From: Elusimicrobiota bacterium
GTDB taxonomy: Bacteria > Elusimicrobiota > Elusimicrobia > UBA1565 > UBA9628
Assembly: GCA_016182905.1 (NCBI GenBank)
Contig: JACPFR010000062.1
Span: 1-38,633 of the forward strand
Direction: 5' to 3'
Length of the DNA stretch: 38,633 nt
The notes below the pieces were generated by a model. It made no database searches. It was not told where the DNA came from and saw only the letters and a list, made by a program, of their open reading frames with translations. Below, in pieces: positions 16,669 to 25,722 of this stretch. Position 1 is the first letter of the stretch, and the number at the start of each line of letters is the position of its first letter. Position numbers and translations under genes: made by a program.

Positions 16669-17549
16669 ACACGATGGCCGCCCGCCCTCCGCGCCCCAGC
16701 CTCCGCCGCCCCGCCGGCGACGCGCCGTTCACCGCCTGTGCCAAGGCCACGGCGACGGCGGCCTTCTTCCTGCTGTTCGCGGGCGGGATGGTGACCTCGA
16801 CGGGCTCGGGCCTCGCGGTCCCGGACTGGCCTCTCTCCTTCGGCGGGATGAACCCGCCCATGATCGGCGGCATCTTCTACGAGCACGGCCACCGCCTGTT
16901 CGCCGGGACCGTCGCCGTGATGACCTTCGTCCTCCTGGTCCTCTCGCGCCGCCCCGGCGTGCCGTCCGGCGCCCGCACGGCGGCCCGGCTCGCCTCGGTC
17001 GGGATCGTCCTCCAGGCCTTGCTCGGCGGCCTGACCGTCCTGCTCAAGCTCCCTCCCGCCGTCTCCATGTCCCACGCCTGCCTCGGCCAAGGCGTGTTCT
17101 GCGTCCTGCTGGCCGCCGTGGCCCTTTCCGGGCCGGAGACCGCGTTCGGGCCCGGCTGGTCGCGCGTGTTCCGCTTCTCGGTCCTCGGCTTCGGCGCGGC
17201 CTACCTCCAGCTCGCTCTCGGCGCGCTCGTCAAGCACACCGGGCAGGGGCTGGGCTGGCACATCCTGTGGGCCTGCTCCGTGGTCGTCCTGGCGGCCCTG
17301 GCCTGCTTCACGGCCTTCCGCTCTCGCGCCGCCGTCCTGAAGCGCCCGGCTCTGCTCCTGGCCTTCGCCGTCCCCTTCCAGCTCGCCTTGGGCCTGTTCG
17401 CCCTGCTCGTGCGCGTGGACTCGACCATCGTCCTCGGCTTCCGCGAGGCCGCGCTGTGGCGCACCGCGCACCTCTCGGGCGGCGCGCTCACCTTGGCCGC
17501 CTTCCTCCTGCTCGCGCTCAAGTCCCGCCGCACCGCGGAGGCCTCGTGA
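16665..17549 (+). CDS. ctaA: Heme A synthase (CtaA/COX15)
   Basis: This 294-residue protein has about eight membrane helices. Conserved features are GGMVTSTGSGLAVPDWPLSFGG, the heme-ligand regions FYEHGHRLFAG and MSHACLGQ, and later VKHTGQGLGWHI and LWRTAHLSGG. It oxidises the C8 methyl group of heme O to a formyl group, giving heme A for subunit I. The start overlaps the preceding stop (ATGA) and the stop overlaps ctaB (GTGA). Confidence 0.92.
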   Translation: MNTMAARPPRPSLRRPAGDAPFTACAKATATAAFFLLFAGGMVTSTGSGLAVPDWPLSFGGMNPPMIGGIFYEHGHRLFAGTVAVMTFVLLVLSRRPGVPSGARTAARLASVGIVLQALLGGLTVLLKLPPAVSMSHACLGQGVFCVLLAAVALSGPETAFGPGWSRVFRFSVLGFGAAYLQLALGALVKHTGQGLGWHILWACSVVVLAALACFTAFRSRAAVLKRPALLLAFAVPFQLALGLFALLVRVDSTIVLGFREAALWRTAHLSGGALTLAAFLLLALKSRRTAEAS

Positions 17550-18385
17550 AGTCCTACGTCCAGCTCGCCAAGCCGCGCATCGCCTTGATGGTGGCGCTGA
17601 CCGTCTGGCTCGGCTGGGCGCTGGCCGGCGGGGCGGCGACGGCCTCCTTGTTCCTCGTCATGCTCGGGGCCTCCCTCGCCGCGGCCGCCTGCGGGGCCCT
17701 CAATCAGCGCCTGGAGATCGTCGAGGACGGCCTCATGAGCCGGACGAAGAACCGCCCCCTGCCGACGGGACGGATCGCGCCCCGGGCCGCCCTGGCCTTC
17801 GGCCTCGTCCTCGGCGCGGCCGGCACGGCGATCGTCTGGGCCGCGGGCGGGGCGACGGCCGCGCTCCTCACCTTCGCGACCATCGTGCTCTACGTGCTCG
17901 TCTACACGCCTCTGAAGAAGGTCACGCCTCAGACGACCTGGATCGGCGCGGCCGCCGGGGCCACCTCGCCGCTGATCGGCTGGGTCGCCGCCGGCGGCCC
18001 CCTCGACGCGCGCGCCGTCACCTTGTTCGCGATCCAGTTCCTGTGGCAGATCCCCCATTTCTTGGCGCTGTTCTGGATCTACCGCGAGGACTACGCGCGC
18101 GCCGGCTTCAAGGTGATGCCCGTCGTTCACCCCGGCGGCGGGACGACCGCCATCCAGATCGCCATCCACTCCTTCACCTTGCTGCCGGCGACCATCGCCC
18201 CCGCCTTGGTCGGCCTGGCCCGCCCCGGCTACGCCATCGGCGCGTTCGCCGTGTCCGGCTCGTTCCTGCTGCTCGGCCTGCGCGCCAGCTGGACGATGAC
18301 CGTCGCCGACAACCGCCGCCTGTTCCTGGCCTCGCTCGCTTTTCTTCCGCTCATCTTCGGCATGATACTCTTCGGAGGCGTTTGA
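17546..18385 (+). CDS. ctaB: Protoheme IX farnesyltransferase (heme O synthase)
   Basis: This 279-residue UbiA-family membrane protein has the motifs SYVQLAKPRIALMV at the start, ALNQRLEIVEDGLMSRTKNRPLPTGRI (the prenyl-diphosphate and heme region; the first Asp-rich motif is partly altered to NQRLEIVED) and YTPLKKVTPQTTWIGAAAGATSPLIGW. It adds a farnesyl group to heme b to form heme O, used by CtaA. GTG 17546 overlaps the ctaA stop (GTGA), implying coupled translation. Confidence 0.92.
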   Translation: MKSYVQLAKPRIALMVALTVWLGWALAGGAATASLFLVMLGASLAAAACGALNQRLEIVEDGLMSRTKNRPLPTGRIAPRAALAFGLVLGAAGTAIVWAAGGATAALLTFATIVLYVLVYTPLKKVTPQTTWIGAAAGATSPLIGWVAAGGPLDARAVTLFAIQFLWQIPHFLALFWIYREDYARAGFKVMPVVHPGGGTTAIQIAIHSFTLLPATIAPALVGLARPGYAIGAFAVSGSFLLLGLRASWTMTVADNRRLFLASLAFLPLIFGMILFGGV

Positions 18386-18386
18386 C

Positions 18387-19085
18387 ATGAACCGTTGGAT
18401 CCTACCCGCCCTGCTCCTCGCCGTGGCCGCCTGCTCGCCTCAGCCTCAGGAGTCCGACCCGATCGCCCGCGGACAACGCGACTTCAACGGCCTCGGCTGC
18501 GTGAAGTGCCACATGATCGGGGACAAGGGCCACGCCTGGGGCCCCGACCTGACGAACCTCGGCTTCCGCAAGTCCTCGGCCTGGATCGACCAATGGCTCA
18601 AGGACCCGCACGCCTGGAACCCGAAGACGGTCATGCCCAACTTCAACCTCAAGGACTCCACCCGCGCCGACCTCGTCGCCTACCTGTCCGCGCAGAAGAG
18701 CCAGGCCTGGAAGGTCAAGCCCTGGGAGACCGAGGCGGCGAAGGCCATGCCGGCCCATGAGCGCGGCAAGGTCATCTTCAACGCGGTCGGCTGCGTCTCC
18801 TGCCACGCCAAGGACGGCTACGGCGGCTACCCGAACAACAACGTCGCCGGCGGCCTCGTGAACTCCCTGACCAAGGTCACCGAGGGCTTCAGCAAGGCCG
18901 AGCTGCACGAGAAGATCAAGGGCGGCGCGGTGCCGATCCCCAACGACTCCAAGCTCCCCCCGCCCATGCTGCAGATGCCGAAGTGGGGCGAGCAGCTCAG
19001 CGCCAAGGAGATCGACGACGTCGTCGAGTACCTCTTCTCCCTCAAGCCCGCGGGCTCCGCGGCGCCGTCCAAGGACGACTTTTAA
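18387..19085 (+). CDS. Diheme cytochrome c lipoprotein (copy 2)
   Basis: This 232-residue lipoprotein (ILPALLLAVAAC, Cys16) has heme sites CVKCH (38-42) and CVSCH (136-140). Met83 (VMPNF) and the Met residues of MLQMPKWGE are possible ligands. It begins 1 nt after the ctaB stop, so it is the last gene of the oxidase operon and probably the direct electron donor. It is a paralogue of the cytochrome at 10030; both contain GYPNNNVxGGL, EGFSKAEL and a WxKDPxAW segment between the hemes. Confidence 0.88.
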   Translation: MNRWILPALLLAVAACSPQPQESDPIARGQRDFNGLGCVKCHMIGDKGHAWGPDLTNLGFRKSSAWIDQWLKDPHAWNPKTVMPNFNLKDSTRADLVAYLSAQKSQAWKVKPWETEAAKAMPAHERGKVIFNAVGCVSCHAKDGYGGYPNNNVAGGLVNSLTKVTEGFSKAELHEKIKGGAVPIPNDSKLPPPMLQMPKWGEQLSAKEIDDVVEYLFSLKPAGSAAPSKDDF

Positions 19086-19111
19086 CGACGGCGCCGGCGC
19101 GAGTCGCGACT

Positions 19112-19123
19112 GTTTCCGGAAAC
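19112..19123. repeat. 12-bp palindrome GTTTCCGGAAAC
   Basis: This copy of the core of the palindrome at 9856 lies in the 40-nt gap between the convergent copy 2 cytochrome gene and the DUF255-like gene. The flanks match the first copy on the left (ACTGTTTCC) but not fully on the right. There is no T-run, so it is not a classical terminator. Confidence 0.5.
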
Positions 19124-19125
19124 GG

Positions 19126-20349
19126 CTACTGTCGCGTCAACCGCTTGCGCAGCGCGTCGGCGTAGGCGTTGGGGCCCGGCGCGCGCAGCGCGGGCGTGTC
19201 CTGGCGCGCGAACACCTTGCGCGCGCGCTCGACGCGGCCCGCGGCGAGCTCGGCCTCGATGACGGCCCATTGGTCGGGCGGCCAGTCCTCGAGGCCCCCG
19301 GCGGCCCGCCGGACCCGGCCGTCGCGCACGAGGCGCGTCCAGACGAAGTCGAGCGTGCGCCGCGCGTGGGACTTCTGCGCGGGCGTCGCCTGCCGCGACA
19401 GGAGCACCGCGCGGGCCATGTCGGCGTTGGGGCCCGAGAAGATCCGGCGGTCCACGGCGGGCAGGCCCGAGGCGCGCCGGCCGGCGTCGTCCTTGGCGAA
19501 ATAGGACGAGCCTTCCTCGATCCGCCCGTCGGCGAGGACGACCTCGCCGCTCACGGAGGCGGCGTAGCCGCCCCCGGGCAAGGTCATGAAGGCCTCGACG
19601 AAGGCCAGGGCCGACTTCGCCCGCGCGGCGTCGGTCGACAGCACGACCAGGGCCTGGTCGGCCAAGGTCTTGGCGTGTTCGCCCGGGGCATGATGGGCGC
19701 CGCCCCACACGGCGTCGTCCGGGCCCGGCGCGGGCTCCGGACGGCGGCGCACCGCCTCGAGCCGCCGCCGCGCGTCGGCCGCGAAGCCGTCCGCCTTGGC
19801 CGGCTCGTCCTTGACGGTGCGCAGGATCAGCTCCGCCCAGGGCAGCAGCAGCTTCGGCGTGAGACGGGCCGCCCCGGCGAGGACGCGCCCGTCGGGGTGG
19901 ACCAGCGCCGTCGTCGGCCAGGCCCCGACGCCGTACAGGTACGCCAGGTCGGGGCGCTCGTCGGCGTCGGCCCGGACGGCGACGAGATTGGCCGCGATCC
20001 ACTCGGCGGTCTTCCGGTCGGCGTAGGTCGTCTCCTCCATCAGCCGCGCCTCGCGGGACCAGGACGGGGAGAGATGCAGCAGCACGAGCTTGCCCTGCGC
20101 CCTGGCCAGCGACAGCGCCCCCGGGTGGAATTCGCCGAAGGCCACCAGTGACCTGGCCGGCGTCCGGTACGCCGCGGAGGCGCGGCGGCCCCAGCCGCCC
20201 GTCATCCACGACGGGAACACGCCCGGGCTGATGGCGATGAGCCCGGCGGCCAAGGCGCAGAGCGACATGATGGCGCCGAGGATCATCATGACGAGAGCAT
20301 GAGTCCGTTTGGATTTGAGCTTTTGTTCTTCCGTTCGCTCGTCGGCCAT
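19126..20349 (-). CDS. Membrane-anchored DUF255/thioredoxin-like protein lacking CxxC
   Basis: This 407-residue protein has one N-terminal membrane anchor (about 18-42). Residues 85-165 align with the thioredoxin part of the neighbouring DUF255 protein: KLVLLHLSPSWSREARLMEETTYADRKTAEWI...VRADADERPDLAYLYGVGAWPTTALV. The CxxC of the neighbour (Cys50, Cys53) corresponds to Ser98 and Ala101, so redox chemistry is lost. The C-terminal half is helical and unlike the glycosidase-like part of DUF255 proteins. It starts 3 nt after the stop of the DUF255 gene, so the two are cotranscribed and may be partners. Confidence 0.7.
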   Translation of the reverse strand: MADERTEEQKLKSKRTHALVMMILGAIMSLCALAAGLIAISPGVFPSWMTGGWGRRASAAYRTPARSLVAFGEFHPGALSLARAQGKLVLLHLSPSWSREARLMEETTYADRKTAEWIAANLVAVRADADERPDLAYLYGVGAWPTTALVHPDGRVLAGAARLTPKLLLPWAELILRTVKDEPAKADGFAADARRRLEAVRRRPEPAPGPDDAVWGGAHHAPGEHAKTLADQALVVLSTDAARAKSALAFVEAFMTLPGGGYAASVSGEVVLADGRIEEGSSYFAKDDAGRRASGLPAVDRRIFSGPNADMARAVLLSRQATPAQKSHARRTLDFVWTRLVRDGRVRRAAGGLEDWPPDQWAVIEAELAAGRVERARKVFARQDTPALRAPGPNAYADALRKRLTRQ

Positions 20350-20352
20350 GAT

Positions 20353-22415
<2,063 letters not shown>

Positions 22416-22416
<1 letters not shown>

Positions 22417-22787
22417 CAGCGGCCGCCGAGGAAGGCGCCGGCCCGGAACAGGGCCAGCCCCGCCGCGACGCTGGCGACGAGGTAGCCCGCGCCGCGCAGC
22501 GGGGCGGCGCGCAGCAGCGAGTCGAGCTCGAGGATCAAGGACGAGAAGGTCGTGTAGCCGCCGCAGAAGCCCGTCATCAGCAGCATGCGGCCGTGGGGCC
22601 CGCCGAAGCCCCGCTTCGCGGCGGCGGCGTCGAAGAAGCCGATGAGCAGGCAGCCGCTCAGGTTGACCGCGAAGGTCCCCCACGGCAGCCAGCCCCCGAG
22701 GAAAGCCAGCGCCGAGACGGAAACGGCCCAGCGCGCCGCCACGCCCACGGTCCCGCCCGCGATCAGCGCCAGCAGAGTCTCGATCAT
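22416..22787 (-). CDS. crcB: Fluoride exporter CrcB
   Basis: This 123-residue protein has four membrane helices. [25 protein letters not shown] and [17 protein letters not shown] are the family signatures; the Asn of VNLSG and the Phe/Thr of TTFSS line the fluoride path. It acts as a dual-topology dimer. A TAGAAT box 6 nt before the ATG predicts a leaderless mRNA, so a fluoride riboswitch cannot fit in the 44-nt divergent gap. Confidence 0.9.
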
Positions 22788-22793
22788 GGAGGC

Positions 22794-22826
22794 ATTCTAC
22801 CATCCTCGACGGGCGAATGGTATAAT
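22794..22826. promoter_or_regulatory. Compact divergent promoters of crcB and the radical SAM gene
   Basis: On the minus strand TAGAAT (22794-22799) is 6 nt before the crcB ATG. On the plus strand TATAAT (22821-22826) is 5 nt before the radical SAM ATG. Both fit in 44 nt, so each promoter's -35 region overlaps the other's and polymerases may compete. Confidence 0.6.
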
Positions 22827-22831
22827 TCCCC

Positions 22832-23836
22832 ATGGCCGTCGACAAGCGATTCGTCCTCACCGGCGCGAAAAGAGTCCTCGACTCGCGCCCCATGTACGCC
22901 CAGGTCGTCGTCACCGACGACTGCAACCTGACGTGCTCCTACTGCGACGAGTACACCCCGGGCGCGCCCATCATCCCGCTCGAGACGATGAAGGCCCGCA
23001 TCGACAAGCTCGACGAGTTGGGCGTCCTCGTCTACGATTTCCTGGGCGGAGAGACGATGATGCACCCGCAGATCGCGGAGCTGGTCGCCCACGTGAAGTC
23101 CAAGCGCGGCGGCTCCAACCTCGCCACGATCATCACCAACGGTTTTCTCCTCACGAAGAAGAACATCCTCGACCTGAACGAGGCCGGCCTCGATTTCATG
23201 CAGGTCTCGGTCGATACCCTCCACCCCACCGACTGGTCCGACAAGTCGTTGAAGTCCGTTCTGCCGAAATTAAAGCTCTTGGCCGAAACGGCGAAGTTCC
23301 AAGTCGAGATCCAATCCGTTCTCAACGAGGAGAACCTCAACAACTACGACGAGTTCCGCGCCACCCTGAAGGAGCTCCCCTTCGCCTTCGGCTTCTCGAT
23401 CATGCACGGCAAGGGCGGCCAGATCGCCATCAAGGGCGAGAAGTACCTCCAGCTCCTCGACAAGTACGGCGTCTTCGAGGGCGTCAATTTCTACGGCGAG
23501 CACCTCAAGGAGATGCTCAACGGGGACTTCTCCCGCCCGTGGAAGTGCCTCGGCGGCTTCAAGTTCCTCTACGTGACCGCGGCCGGCTCGATCCAGTGGT
23601 GCGCCCAGCAGCGCGGCGTCTCCCTCGACCTGATGACGACCACGCCCGAGCGCCTGCGGACGAACGACGTGCACAAGCCCTGCGAGGCCGGCTGCTCCCT
23701 GGGCTGCGTGCGCATGGTGTCCCACACGCTCGGCGAGCCGCTGAAGACCTTCGGCGCGAGCGTCAAGCTCGCCATCGGCATGAGCAAGCCGAAGGCGAAG
23801 GCCTGCGCGCCCGACAAGACGCCCGCCGCGGCCTGA
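22832..23836 (+). CDS. Radical SAM protein with a C-terminal cysteine cluster
   Basis: This 334-residue protein has the [4Fe-4S]-SAM motif CNLTCSYC (Cys31, Cys35, Cys38) and LGGETMMHP for the SAM-binding GGE region. The C-terminal part holds Cys239, Cys257, Cys284, Cys288 and Cys292 ([21 protein letters not shown]), a twitch/SPASM-like pattern that could bind an auxiliary iron-sulfur cluster. Layout resembles HpnH/MoaA-like or peptide-modifying enzymes. The substrate is unknown; I saw no small precursor-peptide gene beside it. Predicted leaderless. Confidence 0.85.
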   Translation: MAVDKRFVLTGAKRVLDSRPMYAQVVVTDDCNLTCSYCDEYTPGAPIIPLETMKARIDKLDELGVLVYDFLGGETMMHPQIAELVAHVKSKRGGSNLATIITNGFLLTKKNILDLNEAGLDFMQVSVDTLHPTDWSDKSLKSVLPKLKLLAETAKFQVEIQSVLNEENLNNYDEFRATLKELPFAFGFSIMHGKGGQIAIKGEKYLQLLDKYGVFEGVNFYGEHLKEMLNGDFSRPWKCLGGFKFLYVTAAGSIQWCAQQRGVSLDLMTTTPERLRTNDVHKPCEAGCSLGCVRMVSHTLGEPLKTFGASVKLAIGMSKPKAKACAPDKTPAAA

Positions 23837-23844
23837 CGCCGGCG

Positions 23845-23868
23845 CGGAGCATCCTCGAGGATGCTCCG
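23845..23868. repeat. 24-bp perfect palindrome centred on CTCGAG
   Basis: The core GAGCATCCTCGAGGATGCTC is self-complementary; the whole element extends to 24 bp. It lies 8 nt after the radical SAM stop. An A-run follows on the plus strand, not a T-run, so it is not a standard terminator for that gene. As RNA it forms a strong stem with a UCGA loop. Confidence 0.6.
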
Positions 23869-23928
23869 AAGGCCGCCGCAAAAAAAGGTGTGGCGAATCC
23901 CGAGGCGACCTGTTAGACTAGTTCTCCC

Positions 23929-24801
23929 ATGATCCTGGCTCTCGCCGCCGTCATGATGTCCGCGTCCGCCCTCGCGGCGCCGGGCTTCGTCCCCCGTGCC
24001 GGCTACGGCGCCCCCGCCTCGCGCGCCGAGGAGTTCCCGCCGAACGCCAAGCTCCTCGGCGAGGCGGAGGATCCGCTCGAGGCGCTGACCGCCGAGGACG
24101 GCGACCTGCGCGACGCCCTGATCTCCCCGCCCTCTCCGGCCTGGCTGATGGCAGGCCTGCGCGCCTCCAATCCGGCCGACCGCCTCGCCGCGGTCCATTC
24201 CGCGGCCGTGCCCCGCCACGTCGCCGCGGTCCCCCCGCTGTCCGCCGTGATGCTCCGCCTCGACGAGAAGCCCGAGATCCGCGCCGCCGCGGCCACCGCG
24301 CTGGGCCGCATCGGCGACGCGGTCTCCGCCCCCGCCCTCGGCGAGGCGCTCAACGATCCCGTGCCCGACGTCCGCTACGCCGCCGCCCTGGCGCTCGGCC
24401 GCGTCCCCGCCGACGGGGCCGCCACGCGCCTGACCCGAGCGCTGCGCACCGACGCCTCCTGGTGGGTCCGCTACGCCGCCGTCCTGGCCCTCGGCCGCAC
24501 CAAGAAAGGCTTCGTCGTCGGCGCGCTGGAGGACGCGCTCCGCCTCGAGCCGAAATGGCAGGTCCGCATGCTCGCCGTGCGCTCCCTCCAGGACGTCGGA
24601 AGCCCCCGCGCCGCCGAGGCGATCGCCCAGGCCCTGCGCGACCCGGACAGCGGCGTGCGCACCGCCGCCGCCCTCGCCCTGGGCCGCATCGGCGACGACT
24701 CCCACCTCCATTCCCTGAGCGCCGCCCTCAAAGCCGAGACCGACCTCTCCGCGCGCTCCGCCCAGTCCTCCGCCTTCCGCCGCATCCTCTCGAAGCCTTA
24801 A
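23929..24801 (+). CDS. Secreted HEAT-repeat protein
   Basis: This 290-residue protein has a signal-like start (MILALAAVMMSASALAAPG), a linker, then about five HEAT/PBS-lyase-type repeats from about residue 85 (AAATALGRIGD, YAAALALGRVPAD, YAAVLALGRTKKG, MLAVRSLQDVGS, AALALGRIGDDS). Such repeats form a solenoid for protein binding. No enzyme motif is seen. A TAGACT box 9 nt before the ATG suggests a very short leader. The gene ends just before a large inverted repeat. Confidence 0.75.
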   Translation: MILALAAVMMSASALAAPGFVPRAGYGAPASRAEEFPPNAKLLGEAEDPLEALTAEDGDLRDALISPPSPAWLMAGLRASNPADRLAAVHSAAVPRHVAAVPPLSAVMLRLDEKPEIRAAAATALGRIGDAVSAPALGEALNDPVPDVRYAAALALGRVPADGAATRLTRALRTDASWWVRYAAVLALGRTKKGFVVGALEDALRLEPKWQVRMLAVRSLQDVGSPRAAEAIAQALRDPDSGVRTAAALALGRIGDDSHLHSLSAALKAETDLSARSAQSSAFRRILSKP

Positions 24802-24804
24802 AAA

Positions 24805-24881
24805 GGTGACAGGCATTCCGGTATTTTCACTTTGCTCCAGGCCTACGCCTGAAAAGTGAAAATACCGGAATGCCTGTCACC
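24805..24881. repeat. Long inverted repeat with 29-bp perfect arms
   Basis: The arms are 24805-24833 and 24853-24881, exact complements of each other, beginning GGTGACAGGCATTCCGG. The 19-nt centre itself contains CAGGC-CTAC-GCCTG, so the whole folds as one long hairpin. It fills the gap between two convergent genes. A related single arm occurs at 1052. It is probably a dispersed REP-like or mini-transposable element that could also end transcription from both sides. Confidence 0.75.
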
Positions 24882-24891
24882 TGATCGCCAC

Positions 24892-25722
24892 CTAATCCAG
24901 CACGCGGTCGAGCCAGGCGAGAAGGGGCGGGCGGTATTGGGAGGCGCGGGCGTAGAGGGCCTCGGTGTGGCCCGCGCTGTCGAGCTTCCAGAACTCCTTC
25001 GGGCCGGGGGCGAGGTCGAAGAGCCTGCGGCCCTGGGAGTAGGGGACGATGGGGTCGCCGACGGCGTGGATCATGAGCAGGGGCACGGGCTTGCGCCGGG
25101 CGACCATACGCTTGGGAGCGAAGCGGTCGCTGATGAGCAGGGCCGATAGGGGATACTGGAACAGCCAGGTCGGCCAGACGCTCCCGAGCTTGAGCCTCGC
25201 CGTCTCCCGGTAGGAAGCGAAGGTCGAGTCCAGGATCACGCCGCGCACGCCCTCCCCCCCGTCCCGGTCGAGCGCGGCGAGGGCGAGCGCGCCGCCCAGG
25301 CTTTGGCCCAGGACGATCAGCCGCTCGCGGGAGCCTCCCGCGCGTCCGCGCGCCACGCGCAGGGCCGCGACGGAGTCCTCGACCGCGCCGGACAGGGACT
25401 TCTTGCCCGCGGAGCCGCCGTAGCCCCGGTAATCGAAGGTGAACACGTCGTAACCCTGGGCCGCCAGCCAGTACACGAACAGGTAATGGCTCGTCATGTT
25501 CTCCCCGTTGCCGTGGAAGTGGACGACGACGCCCTTCGACGGGGTCTGGCGGGCGTTGAACCATATGCCGAGAAGTTCGGTGCCGTCCCCGGATTTAAAA
25601 CGGACCTCCTGCCAGTCCCCCTCCTCGCGGGTGGGAAGATAGCGGTGGACGTGGTCGGGCTGGAGGAAGACGTTCGTGCAGCCCGAGAGCGCCGCCGCCA
25701 GCAGGAGAGGGAGTATTCGCAT
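24892..25722 (-). CDS. Alpha/beta-hydrolase lipoprotein
   Basis: This 276-residue protein has lipobox LLAAALSGC. The hydrolase fold shows the oxyanion region VVHFHGNGENMTS, the nucleophile elbow GQSLGGALAL, the acid DPIVPY and the histidine SAGHTEALY. The layout resembles ABHD17/YfhR-like serine hydrolases. The substrate is unknown; an esterase or acyl-protein role is possible. ATG 25722 overlaps the stop of the DUF4105 gene (TGATG), so the two are coupled. Confidence 0.85.
   Translation of the reverse strand: MRILPLLLAAALSGCTNVFLQPDHVHRYLPTREEGDWQEVRFKSGDGTELLGIWFNARQTPSKGVVVHFHGNGENMTSHYLFVYWLAAQGYDVFTFDYRGYGGSAGKKSLSGAVEDSVAALRVARGRAGGSRERLIVLGQSLGGALALAALDRDGGEGVRGVILDSTFASYRETARLKLGSVWPTWLFQYPLSALLISDRFAPKRMVARRKPVPLLMIHAVGDPIVPYSQGRRLFDLAPGPKEFWKLDSAGHTEALYARASQYRPPLLAWLDRVLD

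Noticed and set aside
18387-19085. Cytochrome copy 2 as part of an alternative complex III
   Set aside because: No other complex III genes (such as actB or nrfD-like) are in the window, and the protein is a simple diheme lipoprotein.
22788-22831. Fluoride riboswitch upstream of crcB
   Set aside because: The divergent gap is only 44 nt, and the -10 box lies 6 nt before the start codon, leaving no room for the aptamer.
22417-22926. N-terminal extension of the DUF255 protein
   Set aside because: The extra residues are crcB read in another frame, and the family begins exactly at the [13 protein letters not shown] start at 22416.
23845-23868. Terminator of the radical SAM gene
   Set aside because: The palindrome is strong, but the plus strand continues with an A-run and no T-run, so it is listed as a palindrome only.
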